The notes beneath the pieces were generated by a model that was given only the letters and a program-made list of their open reading frames with translations, had not been told where the DNA came from and made no database searches. A stretch of 64,000 nt of DNA, taken from NCBI RefSeq assembly GCF_963259705.1, contig NC_081842.1, positions 183,710,349 to 183,774,348 on the forward strand, given 5' to 3'. Each line of letters opens with the position of its first letter. The stretch's first letter is position 1. The position numbers were made by a program, and so were the translations under genes. Source of the DNA: Myotis daubentonii (Eukaryota; Chordata; Mammalia; Chiroptera; Vespertilionidae). Shown in pieces: positions 23,047 to 34,299 of the stretch.

Positions 23047-24500
23047 GTACGGGGGTGCCCGCCGCGGCGGAGCCCGGGGCGCCGAGGGGGTGTGCTCGGG
23101 GAAGGCCGGGCCGCCCCCCGGGCGCCCTCAGGTGCCGTGCCTCGCAGGTGTCCGCGGCGCGGCCTGGCCCGAGCGCCTCTCGGCCGCTCCCCGGGGGCCC
23201 GACGCTTCTTTCCTGGCCGGAATGGGCTCCGGGTGCCCCGGGGGGAGGCAGAGAGGAGGGAGGTGGGGCGGCGGCCTGGGAGGCCTGGGCGGCCCGAGGA
23301 GGACATTGGGGCGCTCGGGGGCCAGACTCCACCGGGAGCCCCGGGCCCAAACCCCTAGACCCGGGAGGCGGCTGGTGGGTAACGGAATCGGCGTGAGCAT
23401 TTTCCCGAGGCCGGTGCGACTCCTTTTCCTCTCGGCTGTGCCGATGGACGCCCGTACATAACAAATACCCGCGCACAACATCCTACATATTCTCCCTGGG
23501 CTCGCCCTGGTCGGCAGCAGGGTCTGTATTTCGTTCCTCGCCCGCCCGCCCGCCTTCTCTCTCCCGCGCCCCCGGACCCCGTGGAATGGTGGTCGTGGAC
23601 GCTTTTGACGTGGGAAACGGCGAGATTCGTATTTGTAAACACACAGCCCTCGCCGAGGGTGCTGCGCGCCTCCACGAGAGGGTTCAGGTCCTCTTGGTAC
23701 AGGGATTGCAAAAGAAGGAGACATTTAGATCGGAAAGCAGCACATTGTCGGGATTCCAGGTCGTACCGGCATGGGATGAATTACTGTTATGTTAACAACG
23801 TTGATTAAACGTTTTCTTTGCAGAAAAAAATTTTTTTTTAATCAGATGAATTTTGTACCTTGCACGAGATCTTAGTTTCGGTATAACACGTTTCTTCATT
23901 TTTGATCTATTTTGACGTTCCACTCATTTGGTAAACTTCTTAGTGAACTGAAAGGCTATTAGAATTGTGTATTGTTGGCATCCAGTAATTAATTAGCTGG
24001 AGTGGATCACATTACCTTTTGTTTCCAAAGACTGACACCCCCCCCCCCCCCCCCCCCCCGGTCTTGTAGTAGATGGGTAACACTTGGTGAAACAGAACCT
24101 ATCCTGTTTCTGATTTTAAAGTGATGAGAACTATTAGCTAATAAAGTTGGATAACCCCAATCGGATATTATAACTTAGAGAGAATGCCCTACCAAGGTGG
24201 CGAATTGTGAGGCGTTTCTTTAAAAGTTGACTTTTTGGAGGGTTAGTATCAGTGGCATATTTTGTATGTGAGTCAGTTGTGTGCCAAAGTTTTCTTTGGG
24301 CCCAGAACTCGTCTATATCTCCTTAGAAATTGCTGCACTACACTGCATCCTAGTACTGATTAGTCACAACTTGTAAAATGATGAACTATTGATTCATTTA
24401 GAAAGCCGCGCTTAAGGTAATGAATGCACTAGTGTTTAGTGTGCTGTAATGCTTTTGTAAACAAAATTTAACGAGGGCTTTTTAAAAACCGTATACTTTG

Positions 24501-24664
24501 GAGCCCTGGCCAGGTAGTGGAGTTGGTTAGAGCATCATCCCCAGGTGCTAAGTTTCAGGGTTCTATCCCAAGTCAGGACACATACAAGAAGCAACCAATG
24601 AAAGCATAAATAAGTGGAATAACAAATCAATGTTTCTCTTTCTCTCAAGCCAATAAACAAACAA
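24501..24664 (+). repeat. Ves-related SINE, second subfamily
   Basis: Head 'gccctggccaggtagtggag' and 'ttggttagagcatcatcccc', then 'gcataaataagtggaataac'. This subfamily lacks the 'ctgtgcaggaggcagct' block of classic Ves. An imperfect direct repeat around 'ccgtatactttgg' / 'ccatatactttgg' flanks it. Confidence 0.85.
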
Positions 24665-25821
24665 AACAACCATATACTTTGGGGAAGATAAGAATTTTAA
24701 GTCATTTATGCTTTAAAATGTATGTAAAATAAAAGAAAGCTATTTTTTAAAAAGAGCTCATTTAGATAAGTTTTCCTGCTGTTAGCAATTTTTCATTTGA
24801 CTAGTGTGGAAAATGAAAAAAAATAAAGCTTCTTTGAAATAATACAATAGTCTTTTCATTGAACTAGGTTAAGTTGTTAGTAATACAGATAAATTAACAA
24901 GTCATTAACATGCACTAAAATTTAGTTCAATTTTGTAAATTCTAAATCACACCTAGAAGTACATTTATTTTTAGATAAGTTAGCTAGGACAGTACAGTGT
25001 CTACATTATAATTTTAGACCTTTTAAAGTAAAACTTTGTAATTGTAATTTTAAATATCTCTGATTAATAAAAAGCTGTTTAAAGAGAATTTTTATTCTCA
25101 GAGCAGATTTATTTTAATAATAGTAATTAGAGAACTTTTTTTGACCTCAAAGTTAACCTTGACATGCATAATAAGCACCATTAACTGTGTTCTTTATAGA
25201 AGATAAAATCAGGATCTGTGGGTAGAGATAGGTGTTTGAATTTGTTTTCTACAGAACGTTTCTAGTTTCAGGGAAAGATTAAGCAAGACGTACCTTTAAA
25301 TTTTGTTTATCCTTAAAAACAAATCAGATCACTTTGCTATAACAATTCAGTGAGATGTATTACTTTCTAAAGTAAACTACAACTGCTTGAATTTATAAAA
25401 TAATGTTACAAAATTCAGTTGGAGTCATTACTGTAGATTTATGTTCTAAAAAAAAAAGAACAGTTCTAGAAGGACCTAAAACAGACAAGGGAAAAGGACA
25501 CTAGATTGAAGCTGAATATGTAGATATTGTTCTTAATTTTAGACAAATTAGGATTATTTACACTAAACTAAGTTTTAATTTTAGAATCCTAGATAATTGC
25601 ATAATTTGGGGAAATGTTCAAAAATCAGCGTAATGTTTCCAAGTGTTTCTTAGAATTCAAAAATAAGAAAAGGTATATAAATGCAAAGATGAACAATTTA
25701 GATTTCCCCCCCTTAAATGAGAGATTTAATTTGTGTGATGTGTTACAGTTTCCAGATTGTTTTCATATCAAATTATCTGATTGAATGCCCATAATTATCC
25801 TGTGAGTTAATAGGGGAGAGA

Positions 25822-26015
25822 AAAGGGAACTATCATGTATTTGAGTACATGTTTTGTTCCAGGCACTATTGGAAATTTAGGTTTTTGGTTTTTTTCACTT
25901 GCTCATTGTAACAACCCTATGAAACCTGTTTTGTAGATGAAGAATGTCTGACTTAGAGGTTAAGTAATTTGCTGAAGATCATAGCGTTAGATTCAAAGCA
26001 GCTCTGTGTGCTCTT
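25822..26015 (-). repeat. MIR SINE
   Basis: Reversed MIR: 'tgtttttgttccaggcacta'-like start, 'gtaacaaccctatgaaacct', 'agaggttaagtaatttgctg'. Confidence 0.75.
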
Positions 26016-26267
26016 AAAATTATATAGGCCATTTTACTTCTCAATATGTATCAAGTATTTTCTTAATTTTATAGGAGAAACTGTTTAAGGTTGCTCATTC
26101 ATTCATCATTTAATTATTAATTTCATCAAACTTGCATTTCATTTATACTTCATGCTAGATGTTGCTAGGCTGTAGAAATACAGAATTATTGGAGACAGTT
26201 TCTCCTTTCAGAAAACTCAATCTACATATAATACAGATAAATCACAGCACACTACATCAGCAGTTTT

Positions 26268-26541
26268 CAACCTTTAAAAAAATTCTCATAGCACACATAA
26301 ACTAATTAGTAAAATTCTGCAGCACACCAAAAAATATATTTTTTGCTGTTGTGACCAAAAAAAAAAAAAAAAAAGTATAATTTTGATTCATCCACACTGG
26401 ACGACTATTGTGTTGGCTGTTATCATTTTTTAATTTGCTAATGTAAGGGAAAAGAGGTCAGTGCCCCTAACTAGTCAGGTATTGCATGTTTTAAAAATTC
26501 TTGCAGTACACTAGTGTGCCTGCACTGGTTGAAAATCACTG
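26268..26541. mobile_element. hAT-type MITE
   Basis: Terminal inverted repeats cagcagttttcaacc and ggttgaaaatcactg bound a non-coding 274-bp unit. The flanking 8-mers cactacat and ccctagat agree at 6 of 8 positions, the length expected of a hAT target duplication. An A run interrupts the middle. Confidence 0.8.
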
Positions 26542-27382
26542 CCCTAGATAGTGGGAGTTCAGAGGGAAGAAGCTGGCATTTGAGGGATGTATAGGAGTTT
26601 GCTGGGTGAAGAAGGGGATAGACGAGATCATTCTGGAGATAAGGAATAATATATGCAAAGATAAGTTGTTACGGGGCTTGGTGTATATATAGGAAAAAGT
26701 GAGAAATTCATTGTGTCAGGAATTGAGGATTTATGGATAGAGCAGTTGAGAGAAATGGTTGGAAGTAGCAGTCAGATTATTGTGTATGTTAAATTAAGGC
26801 ATTTGGATTTTTTTTAGATTGGGATCATCAAGTGAGATAATGGTTGAGCTGTGATCAGAGATATGCATTATGACTCCTAGTTTAGTATTTCTTTCTCCTT
26901 GGCTTCCTTATCAACAGCTTTTACCTGTTTTCAGTGGATAGTAATGCCATCTTTTCCATGTCACTCTCCTGTCTTCTCTATAGTTACTGTGTTCCAGACT
27001 GTTTGTTTTGAGAATCCTGAATTCAAATCTTACTGTCTAAGAATGTTTACTATTTTAGAAGGTTCTTTTGAGATAATAATGCCTTTGGGAGAAATCAGCT
27101 TGTTATAGTTACTCAGGAAGTTTTTTCACTCCTTGGTCTGGGTTCCTAGAAAGCAACCTAGATAAGGCATTGGGGCGTGTGAGCTGGAAAGGAGGAGAAA
27201 CATTCATGCAAGTGCAACAGTCATCAATAAAGATGAGCAAAGTCCTAATCTTTACACAAAGTAGCCTGTACTATCAGAAATAAGTAGGTATGTTTGTAAG
27301 CACATAATAGTCTGGTAATTTTAAATAGATATTTGATTTACAATGCCAATAGGTAATTTACTTCATAGTTGCTTTGTGCTAA

Positions 27383-27672
27383 TCCTATATAATACAAAAC
27401 TAATATACAAATTGACTGAACAGCGGAATGACTGGTCGCTATGACACACACTGACCACCAGGGGCAGATGCTCAATAAGGAGCTGCCCCCTGGTGGTCAG
27501 TGTGCTCCCACAGGGGGAGCGCTGCTCAGCCAGAAGCTGGGCTCATGGCGGGGGAGCGGGCCTAAGCTGTCAGTTGGATATCCCCTGAGGGCTCCCGGAC
27601 TGCAAGAGGGCGCAGGCATTCCCCCCCCCCCCCCTGCCGCCAGTGCATAAATTTCATGCACTGGGCCTCTAG
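27383..27672 (+). mobile_element. HeliBat-type Helitron, sense orientation
   Basis: Starts TCCTATATAATAC, ends with the hairpin 'tgcataaatttcatgca' and CTAG, and sits between host A and T as Helitrons do. It has facing CTCF-like motifs 'ccaccaggggcag' (27,455-27,467) and 'ctgccccctggtgg' (27,483-27,496) and a poly-C run near the 3' end. Confidence 0.95.
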
Positions 27673-27699
27673 TTTCTTTCTGAAGGTCTTAGAAGCATT

Positions 27700-27855
27700 A
27701 ACTCAGTCCTCACAAAACCTTTTTTATGTTAACTTTATTTACAGGTGAGGAAAGTAGGGGTAGAAGGGTTTAGGACCTTGGACAAGATTTCACAGCTAGT
27801 TTGAATTTGAATTCCAGGTTTCTGATTCATAGCTCTTAATCACTATACTGTGTTG
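27700..27855 (-). repeat. MIR SINE
   Basis: Reversed MIR with 'acaggtgaggaaagtagggg', 'gatttcacagctagtttgaa' and 'gctcttaatcactatactgt'. Confidence 0.75.
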
Positions 27856-27990
27856 CACCTCAATTTTAGGTTGTCAGAATTTAGTATGCAGAGGGTGTTA
27901 AATTTAGTATAATCATATGGATTGTCAAAAAAATATTTTTCAAATTTTTAACAATAAAGATTTAAAAATATTTTTTAAGAATCTAAAGTA

Positions 27991-28251
27991 GCCCTGGCCG
28001 GTTTGGCCCAGTGGATAGAGCGTTGGCCTGCAGACTCAAGGGTCCCGGGTTCGATTCTGGTCAAGGGCATGTACCTTGGTTGCAGGCACATCCCAAGTGG
28101 GGGTTGTGCAGGAGGCAGCTGGTTGATGTTTCTCATCGATGTTTCTAACTCTCTATCCCTCTCCCTTCCTCTCTGTAAAAAATCAATAAAATATATTTAA
28201 AAAAAAGAACAGGTTCCTCAGCCTTTTCTGTAACAAAAAAAAAGATTATAA
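27991..28251 (+). repeat. Ves SINE carrying a 3' transduction
   Basis: A complete Ves (head 'gccctggccggtttggccca', tail 'aaaatatatttaaaaaaaag') is followed by ~28 bases of unique sequence that include a TTTT run, then a second A run, and only then the target-site duplication. The 14-bp repeat aagaatctaaagta is perfect at 27,977-27,990 and 28,252-28,265, so the extra piece came in with the SINE. Confidence 0.9.
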
Positions 28252-28346
28252 AAGAATCTAAAGTAGAATTAAATTGTACATAATGAAACCTGATTGCATT
28301 TTTGTCAGTCTGAGCTATACATTGTAATTTAAATAATTATCATTAA

Positions 28347-28956
28347 CCCTTTGAGTGCCAACCAATATCCTAGAAACTATGCTAAAATTGCCAAGGCATT
28401 TTTGCTGATTTTACAGCAGTTTAGGGAAAAAATTATGAATCGCAAGAAAATGAAGTTACATACTCAAAAACTTAAGGAAACCTTTACTACATTTGTTTTC
28501 ATCTTTGACATATATTGTTTGCTGATTGTATTATAAAGTACTAGTAGAATAAAAAGTTTGAACAAAACATATAATGTTAAAATAGAGGGACACCCTTCTC
28601 CAATATCTTCCACAAAATCGTCATCTTCACAGCAAGAATTGACATATTTAGCAATATCATCATCACTAATAAAAGCAGACTTAGAACTGGACGCCATTTC
28701 GAAACTTTAGGGCAGTGATGGCAAACCTTTTGAGCTCGGCATGTCATCATTTTGAAAAACCCTAACTTAACTCTGGTGCCATGTCACATATAGAAATTTT
28801 TTGATATTTGCAACCATAGTAAAACAAAGACTTATATTTTTGATATTTATTTTATATATTTAAATGCCATTTAACAAAGAAAAATCAACCAAAAAAATGA
28901 GTTCACGTGTCACCTCTGACACGCGTGTCATAGGTTCGCCGTCACTTCTGTAGGGG
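28347..28956 (-). mobile_element. piggyBac-type element with transposase remnant, interrupted
   Basis: Flanked by TTAA at 28,343-28,346 and 28,957-28,960. The two ends share the outward CCCT/AGGG terminus. On the minus strand, right after the terminus, a start codon opens MASSSKSAFISDDDIAKY, an acidic N-terminus like those of piggyBac transposases, which loses any resemblance after ~35 residues. It is an internally deleted, non-autonomous copy. A hAT MITE (28,713-28,947) sits in its right end. Confidence 0.75.
28713..28947. mobile_element. hAT MITE nested in the piggyBac remnant
   Basis: Ends cagtgatggcaaacc and ggttcgccgtcact are inverted repeats. The 8-mers ctttaggg (28,705-28,712) and ctgtaggg (28,948-28,955) form the target duplication with one mismatch. 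Removing the MITE restores a continuous piggyBac end. Confidence 0.85.
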
Positions 28957-29255
28957 TTAAAAATTGATTAGTCATTAAGTGTTTAAGCTCCAATCTTGTG
29001 CTTAGTTTAGGCCAGTGGTATTCAAACTATGGGGACTTTATAGGGGGGCGGTGGTCTCTGAGTTACAACTGTTTTTGTAGTAATAATAAGACAATAGTTG
29101 CCTTTTCCCCTCTTCTCTCATCTGGAATGTAGAGTAATGCCTACACAATATGTGAAAACATTGCTTTGGTGGCTAATGGAAAGTGTTACCATGTATGCTT
29201 TCTGTCTCTTTTTCTTTGAGATGTAATTTATAATATCATAAAACTCACCCTTTTA

Positions 29256-29462
29256 GCCCAGCCCGTATGGCTCAGTGGTTGAGCATTGACCTATGAACCA
29301 GGAGGTCATGGTTCGTTTGATTCCCTTTCAGGGCACATGCCCGGGTTACTGGCTCGATACCCAGTAGTGGGTGTGCAGGAGACAGCCAATCAATGTTTCT
29401 TTCTCATCATTGTTGTTTCTATCTCTTTCTCCCTCTCCCAAATCAATAAAAAAAATATTTAA
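29256..29462 (+). repeat. Ves SINE in the L1M
   Basis: Head 'gcccgtatggctcagtggtt' and tail 'ccaaatcaataaaaaaaata'. Flanking repeats aaactcaccctttta / aaactaacccttaaa are imperfect, so this copy is older than those with perfect duplications. Confidence 0.9.
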
Positions 29463-29548
29463 AAAACTAACCCTTAAAAAGTATACAGTTCAGTGTATAT
29501 TTGTAAGGTTATGTAATCATCACAAGTATCTAATTTCAGAACATTTTC

Positions 29549-29776
29549 TTTTTTAAAAAATTGAATTTATTGGGGTTACATTGGTAAATAAAATTATATA
29601 GGTATTAGGAGGACAGTTCTATAATACATCATCTGTATACTGTATTGTGTGTTCACCACCCCAAGTCAAATCACCATACCATTGTCTGTCTGTGAGGATA
29701 TGTTTTTCTTAAGCCCTTTACCTTTTTCACCCAGACTCACAACCTCCCTCCCTTTTGACAGCTGTCAGTCTGATAA
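29549..29776 (-). repeat. Retroposon 3' end (L1-like), reversed
   Basis: A 228-bp T-headed segment inserted in the L1M between tttcagaacattttc (29,534-29,548) and ttccagaacattttc (29,777-29,791). The inner text ('ttattggggttacattggta', 'gttcaccaccccaagtcaaa') looks like an L1 3' UTR or related retroposon. Family not certain. Confidence 0.65.
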
Positions 29777-30545
29777 TTCCAGAACATTTTCATCTTAACA
29801 AAAAGAAACCCTGTGCCCATTAGCAATCACTCCTTCGCCCCCACTCCCCTAGTCTTTGGCAATCACTAAATTACTTTCTATCTATGGATTTGCCTATTCT
29901 GGACATTTCATTTAAATAGAATCATACAACATGCTTTGTTCCTGGCTTCTTTCACTAAGCATGTAATGTTTTTAAGGTTCATCCATATTGTATCACATAT
30001 TAGCACTTCATTCCTTTTTATGACCGAACTAGTGGCCCAGTGCACGGATTCTTGTACATTGAAAGAACGTCACATTCAGAATGTTAACAAAAACAATAAA
30101 ATTCACGACCCACAATGACAGATCGAAACACATGTGTGATTGGCATCAGCGAGAGCTTTATATGTATCGCGCATACAAGAGTCAATGTTTATTTTTATTT
30201 ATTTATTTTTTTAAAATTAAATCTTTATTGTTCAGATTATTACAGTTGTTCCTCTTTTTCCCCCCATAGCTCCCCTGGACCCGTTTCCCACCCTGCCCTC
30301 CACCCTCACCCCCATCCCCCACTGTCCTATCCATAGGTGCACGATTTTTGTTCAGTCCCTTCCTGCATCCCCCACACCCCTTTCCCCCCTGAGAATAGTC
30401 AGTCCACTCCCTTTCTATGCCCCTGATTCTATTATAATCACCAGTTTATTCTGTTCATCAGATTATTTATTCACTTGATTTTTAGATTTACTTATTGATA
30501 GATGTGTATTTGTTGTTCATAGTTTGTATCTTTACCATTTTCTTC

Positions 30546-31368
30546 TGCCGGGGTCCAACCCCAGCGGGTCCAGGGGTCCCCAAAGGTGTGGACGGAGTCG
30601 GCGAAGAAGGAATGACACGGAGGCAGCCTTCGGGTGATCATCATAGCCAGGTTCCTCTAGCCAGGATCTCCAGCCAAGTTCTGGTCTGGATCTCCAGGGA
30701 AGTTCTGTGGCCATGTTCCCTCGCTAGGTTCTCCAGCCAGGTTCTGTCCAGGCTCTCCAGTCAGGTTCAGTGTCCAGGTTCCAGTCAGGTTCTCCTGCCA
30801 ATCTCTGTAGTCAGGTTCAGTCCAGGATCCCTTGCCATGTTCTCCCGCTAGGCTCTGTCTCTAGGCTCCGAGGCCAGTCCCTCTCCAGGATCCTCCGGCA
30901 TGCTCTCGCCAGCGAAGTTCTTCTGTCTCTAGAGAACGTTCTGTGTAGGTTCTGTGCCTAGGCTCTGTCTCTCTTGGTCCTGTCTTCCAAGCCCTGTCTT
31001 CTTGGTTCTGTGTTCTGAGTTCTGAGTGTTTCTGTCTTGTTACAACTGTATTTATACCAGTTGATTCAATCCTATCAATCTCTATTACAAAGGTTAGGGC
31101 GTTTCTTATCTCCATTCCAGGGAGAAAAGATTATGTAGTTTAAGCATGATTGTTCGTAGTTAAAGGGATTAATTACCCGCCTGGCACTTAATTGAGGGGT
31201 TTTATTCCCTCCCTAACTTCAGGGGAAAATCCCTACCTGGGGAAAACAACCTTTCTCAGAGACCTTGGTTAAAACACATAGTGCCAAGAAGGTGAGCAAA
31301 CATATTAAGAACAGTATGCCATATATGCCAGGTCCCTTGAAACAGCAAGCATGGACCGGCTCCCGGCA
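30546..31368 (-). mobile_element. Solo LTR nested in the HAL1, 6-bp TSD
   Basis: Reversed copy of the LTR family at 18,968-19,884 (TG...CA ends, degenerate 'ggatctccagccaagttctg' repeats, TATA-like 'tataccag' reversed). The 6-bp duplication ttcttc is at 30,540-30,545 and 31,369-31,374. It has only one unit of the 61-bp element that is duplicated in the other copy. No internal viral genes. Confidence 0.92.
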
Positions 31369-31407
31369 TTCTTCTTCCTCTTCTTAAAGGATACCTTTCA
31401 GCATTTC

Positions 31408-32250
31408 TTATAATACTGGTTTGGTGGTGATGAAATCCTTTAGCTTTTTCTTATCAGTGAAGCTCTTTATCTGACCTTCAATTCTGAATGATAGCTTTGC
31501 TGGATAAAGTAGTCTTGGTTGTAGGTTCTTGGTATTCATCACTTTGAATATTTCTTGCTGCTCCCTTCTGGCCTGCAAAGTTTCTGTTGAGAAATCAGCT
31601 GACAGTCGTATGGGTACTCCCTTGTAGGTAACTGATTTTCTTTCTCTTGCTGCTTTTAAGATTCTCTCTTTGTCTTTTGCTCTTGGCATTTTAATTATGA
31701 TGTGTCTTGGTGTGGTCCTCTTTGGATTCCTTTTGTTTGGGGTTCTCTGCGCTTCCTGGACTTGTAAGTCTATTTCTTTCACCAGGAAGGGGAAGTTTTC
31801 TGTCATTATTTCTTCAAATAGGTTTTCAATATCTTGCTCTCTCTCATCTTCTGGCACCCCTATAATTCTGATGTTGGTATGCTTGAAGCTGTCCCAGAGG
31901 CTCCTTACACTGTCTTCATATTTTTGGATTCTTTTTTCATTTTGCTTTTCTGGTTGGGTGTTTTTTGTTTCTTCGCATTTCAAATCTTTGCCTTGATTCT
32001 TGCGCTCCTCTGGTCTGCTGTTGGGAGTCTGTATAATATTCTTTATTTCAGTCAGTTTATGCTTAATTTCTAGTTGGTCCTTTATCACAACATCAAGGGT
32101 CTCATTAGATTTCTTGAGGGTCTCATTAAGGTTATCGGCGGTTTCTAGAAAATTCTTGAAAAACCTTAAAAGCGTGGTTTTGAACTCTATATCCAGTAGT
32201 TTGCTTTCCTCCATTTCTTTCATTTGTGTCCTGTTTCTTTGTCTCTGCAT
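31408..32250 (-). CDS. L1-type ORF1 protein, nearly intact (HAL1 copy 2)
   Basis: 280 codons open throughout. A polar, coiled-coil-like N-terminal third with regular leucines (about residues 15-80) is followed by an RNA-recognition part with IRIIGVPEDEREQDIENL (about 125-145) and HIIIKMPRAKDKERILKAAR (about 180-205), then the C-terminal domain with VMNTKNLQPRLLYPAKLSF. Compared with copy 1 it ends about eight codons early because a TAT codon has become TAA. ORF1p binds L1 RNA in trimers and is needed for retrotransposition. The start codon is the first ATG after the 5' UTR. Expression is unknown, and the LTR just downstream would interfere with a normal 3' end. Confidence 0.85.
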   Translation of the reverse strand: MQRQRNRTQMKEMEESKLLDIEFKTTLLRFFKNFLETADNLNETLKKSNETLDVVIKDQLEIKHKLTEIKNIIQTPNSRPEERKNQGKDLKCEETKNTQPEKQNEKRIQKYEDSVRSLWDSFKHTNIRIIGVPEDEREQDIENLFEEIMTENFPFLVKEIDLQVQEAQRTPNKRNPKRTTPRHIIIKMPRAKDKERILKAARERKSVTYKGVPIRLSADFSTETLQARREQQEIFKVMNTKNLQPRLLYPAKLSFRIEGQIKSFTDKKKLKDFITTKPVL

Positions 32251-33735
32251 TTTTTTATGCTTCGCTGTGTCGATAGAGTGGCTTTCTGCGCTAGGTGTCC
32301 TATAGGGCCCAGTGGCTCAGCCTCCGCAATTACCTGAGGTGGACACTCTTGGTGCACCCCTGTGTGGGCTTTGTGCACAGTCTTGTTGTAGTTAAGCCTT
32401 GATTGTTGTAGGTAACACTGGGAGGGATTGACCTCCAGGCCAAATTGGCTGTGAGAATCAGCTGTGTCTGCAGTGGGAGAACTTCTGTGCTGGAGACACC
32501 CCTCCGGTGCAAGACTTGCTTCAGTGGGGCTTTGGTGCTCACTGCCCCCTGAGTGTGTCCTTTATGAATCCGAGTAGCTGCAATCTGGATGGTCCCACTC
32601 CGACCACCCAGCACACTGGCTCCTGGATCTCTAAGGAGGTGCTAATCTAGCCTCTGCATGAGGCTATCCAGCAGGAGCCAGCTGTGAAGCAATGCAAGTT
32701 GCCCTGGGGCCTTGGGCCAGCTACAGTTTGTTAGGTAATTATCAGATTGCAAAGGGCCAGGTCTTTCATATGCAAAAGCCTCATGGCTTGGGTGGGGCAG
32801 CGTCCCAGAGGATCAACAGGGCGGAGCAAGCAGTATGGCTGCTCTCAGTCCTGCCCTCAAAGGCCCTGCTTCTCAGTGTCCAGGTAATCACTGCAAGCAC
32901 CCCGGAGAGAAAGCTGCCCTCGAGTTCCGACTGATGCCAGACAGCCCAGTTTCTCCCGTATGAGTCTGGGTCCCCAGAGACTCACCTGGAATTGGAGCTC
33001 AGAGCTTGAGACTCCCTCCCGATTGAAAAAAACAACCGTGTCCTCAGCCGCCAACCCTCTCCGCATGCGCCTCTGTACCTCTGTATTTTACTTCTGCACT
33101 GCACCTCCTCTGAGTCTTGGTATGCTTTTCTCTTTCCTTCTAGTTGTAGAATTTCCACTCAGCCAGCCTTCCTGTGGTTCTGGATGATGTCCGTTTTTTC
33201 TTTTAGTTGTATTTTTGAAGTGGTTGTGCGAGGCAGCAATCTCCAGTGTTTACCTATGCCGCCATCTTGGTTTATCCTCAATGTTTATTTTTAAATTGCC
33301 AGTGTGCATCATATGTACTGGCTGGTTGGTCGGACTTACATATGGTCAGTCACTTAGCCTTTCATATATGTGGAAGATAATATTACATTCTATGGAATGT
33401 ATTCTATAGAGATACCACATTTTGCTTATTCATTCATCATTTGATAGACATTTGGGTTGTTTCCACTTTAGCTGTTATGAGTATTGTTGCTATGAGTATT
33501 CATGTAAAAGTAATTGTGTAAATGTATGCTTTCATTTCTTTTGAGTATATACCCAGGAGTGGAATTGATGGGTGTTTTGATAAATTTATGCTTTCCCTTA
33601 TGAGGATCTGTCAAACTATTTTCTAAGAGTTTGCTGCACCAGTTTCTATTCCAACTAGTAATGTATGAGGGTTCTAATTTTTCCATATCCTTATCAACAC
33701 TTGTTATTATCCATCTTTTAAATTTTAGTCATCCT

Positions 33736-33968
33736 GCCCTGGCTATTGTGGTTCAGCAGTGAGAGCGACAGCCTGCGCACTGGAGGGTTGGGGATTCCAT
33801 TCTCAGGTCAATTGCAAGTTCCATCCCCAGCCCAGTTGGGGCATATGCTGGAGTCAATCAATTGATATGTCTCTCTCACATCCATGTTTCTCTTTTCTCC
33901 CCTCTCCCCCACTTCCACTCTCTAAAAAATCACTGGAAAAATATCCTTGGATGAGGATTAACAAAAAA
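33736..33968 (+). repeat. Ves SINE, variant with 'atatccttggatgagg' tail
   Basis: Head 'gccctggctattgtggttca', middle 'ttggggcatatgctggagtc', tail 'aaaaatatccttggatgagg' then A-rich. A third Ves subfamily, also seen at 62,388-62,686 and 54,634-54,853. Confidence 0.88.
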
Positions 33969-34085
33969 TTGTAGCTATTCTAGCAGGTGAAGTGGGTATT
34001 GTGTTGTGATTTTGATTTGCTTTTTCCTAATGACTAATGAATATTGAACACCTCTTCATATTCCTATTGGCCATTTGTGTATCTT

Positions 34086-34299
34086 TTGTTTTGAAGATAT
34101 TTTTAAATTGAATTTTTAGAGAAGAGAAGGGAGAGGGAGAGAGAGAAAGAAGCATTAAAGTGAGAGCAAACATCAATCAGCTGCCTCCTGCATGCCCCCT
34201 GCCTGCAACCTGGGCATGTGCCTTGACTGGGAATCCAACTGGCAACCTTTTGGTGCAGGGGACTACACCCAAACAACTGAGCCACACAGGCCAGGGCAT
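34086..34299 (-). repeat. Ves SINE with target-site duplication
   Basis: Reversed Ves inserted in the L1M. The 14-bp repeat catttgtgtatctt is perfect at 34,072-34,085 and 34,300-34,313. Confidence 0.95.

Larger units (their letters stand above)
22100..23700 (+). promoter_or_regulatory. TUT4: CpG island promoter of TUT4
   Basis: About 1.6 kb of very GC-rich sequence with dense CpG and many GC boxes (gggcgg/ccgccc), in sharp contrast with 35-45% GC on both sides. It contains the inferred first exon and its splice donor. There is no TATA box, as expected of a housekeeping CpG-island promoter. Large open frames on both strands here are a by-product of GC content. Whether transcription also starts divergently to the left cannot be seen from sequence. 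Confidence 0.9.
30198..33277 (-). mobile_element. HAL1-like half-L1 retrotransposon, second copy
   Basis: Same build as 15,928-17,830: 5' UTR with 'aaccaagatggcggcatagg', ORF1, direct junction to the 3' UTR, no ORF2. A perfect 16-bp target-site duplication, tcaatgtttattttta, lies at 30,182-30,197 and 33,278-33,293. Without the nested LTR it is about 2.25 kb. The 5' UTR is fuller than in the first copy. Confidence 0.92.
30029..33374 (-). mobile_element. HeliBat1 internal-deletion derivative, split by a HAL1
   Basis: Left piece 30,029-30,197 (CTAG, 'gtggcccagtgcacggattc', 'gagctttatatgtatcgcgc') and right piece 33,294-33,374 ('aaattgccagtgtgcatcat', 'gtcacttagcctttcatata') join into a Helitron like the one at 48,213-49,646 but with most of the coding part deleted. 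Confidence 0.85.

Noticed and set aside
22041..23724. Long open frames on both strands of the CpG island (up to 461 codons)
   Set aside because: All are Arg/Pro/Gly/Ala-rich products of GC content, overlap each other in several frames, and match no domain. They are explained by the promoter island.
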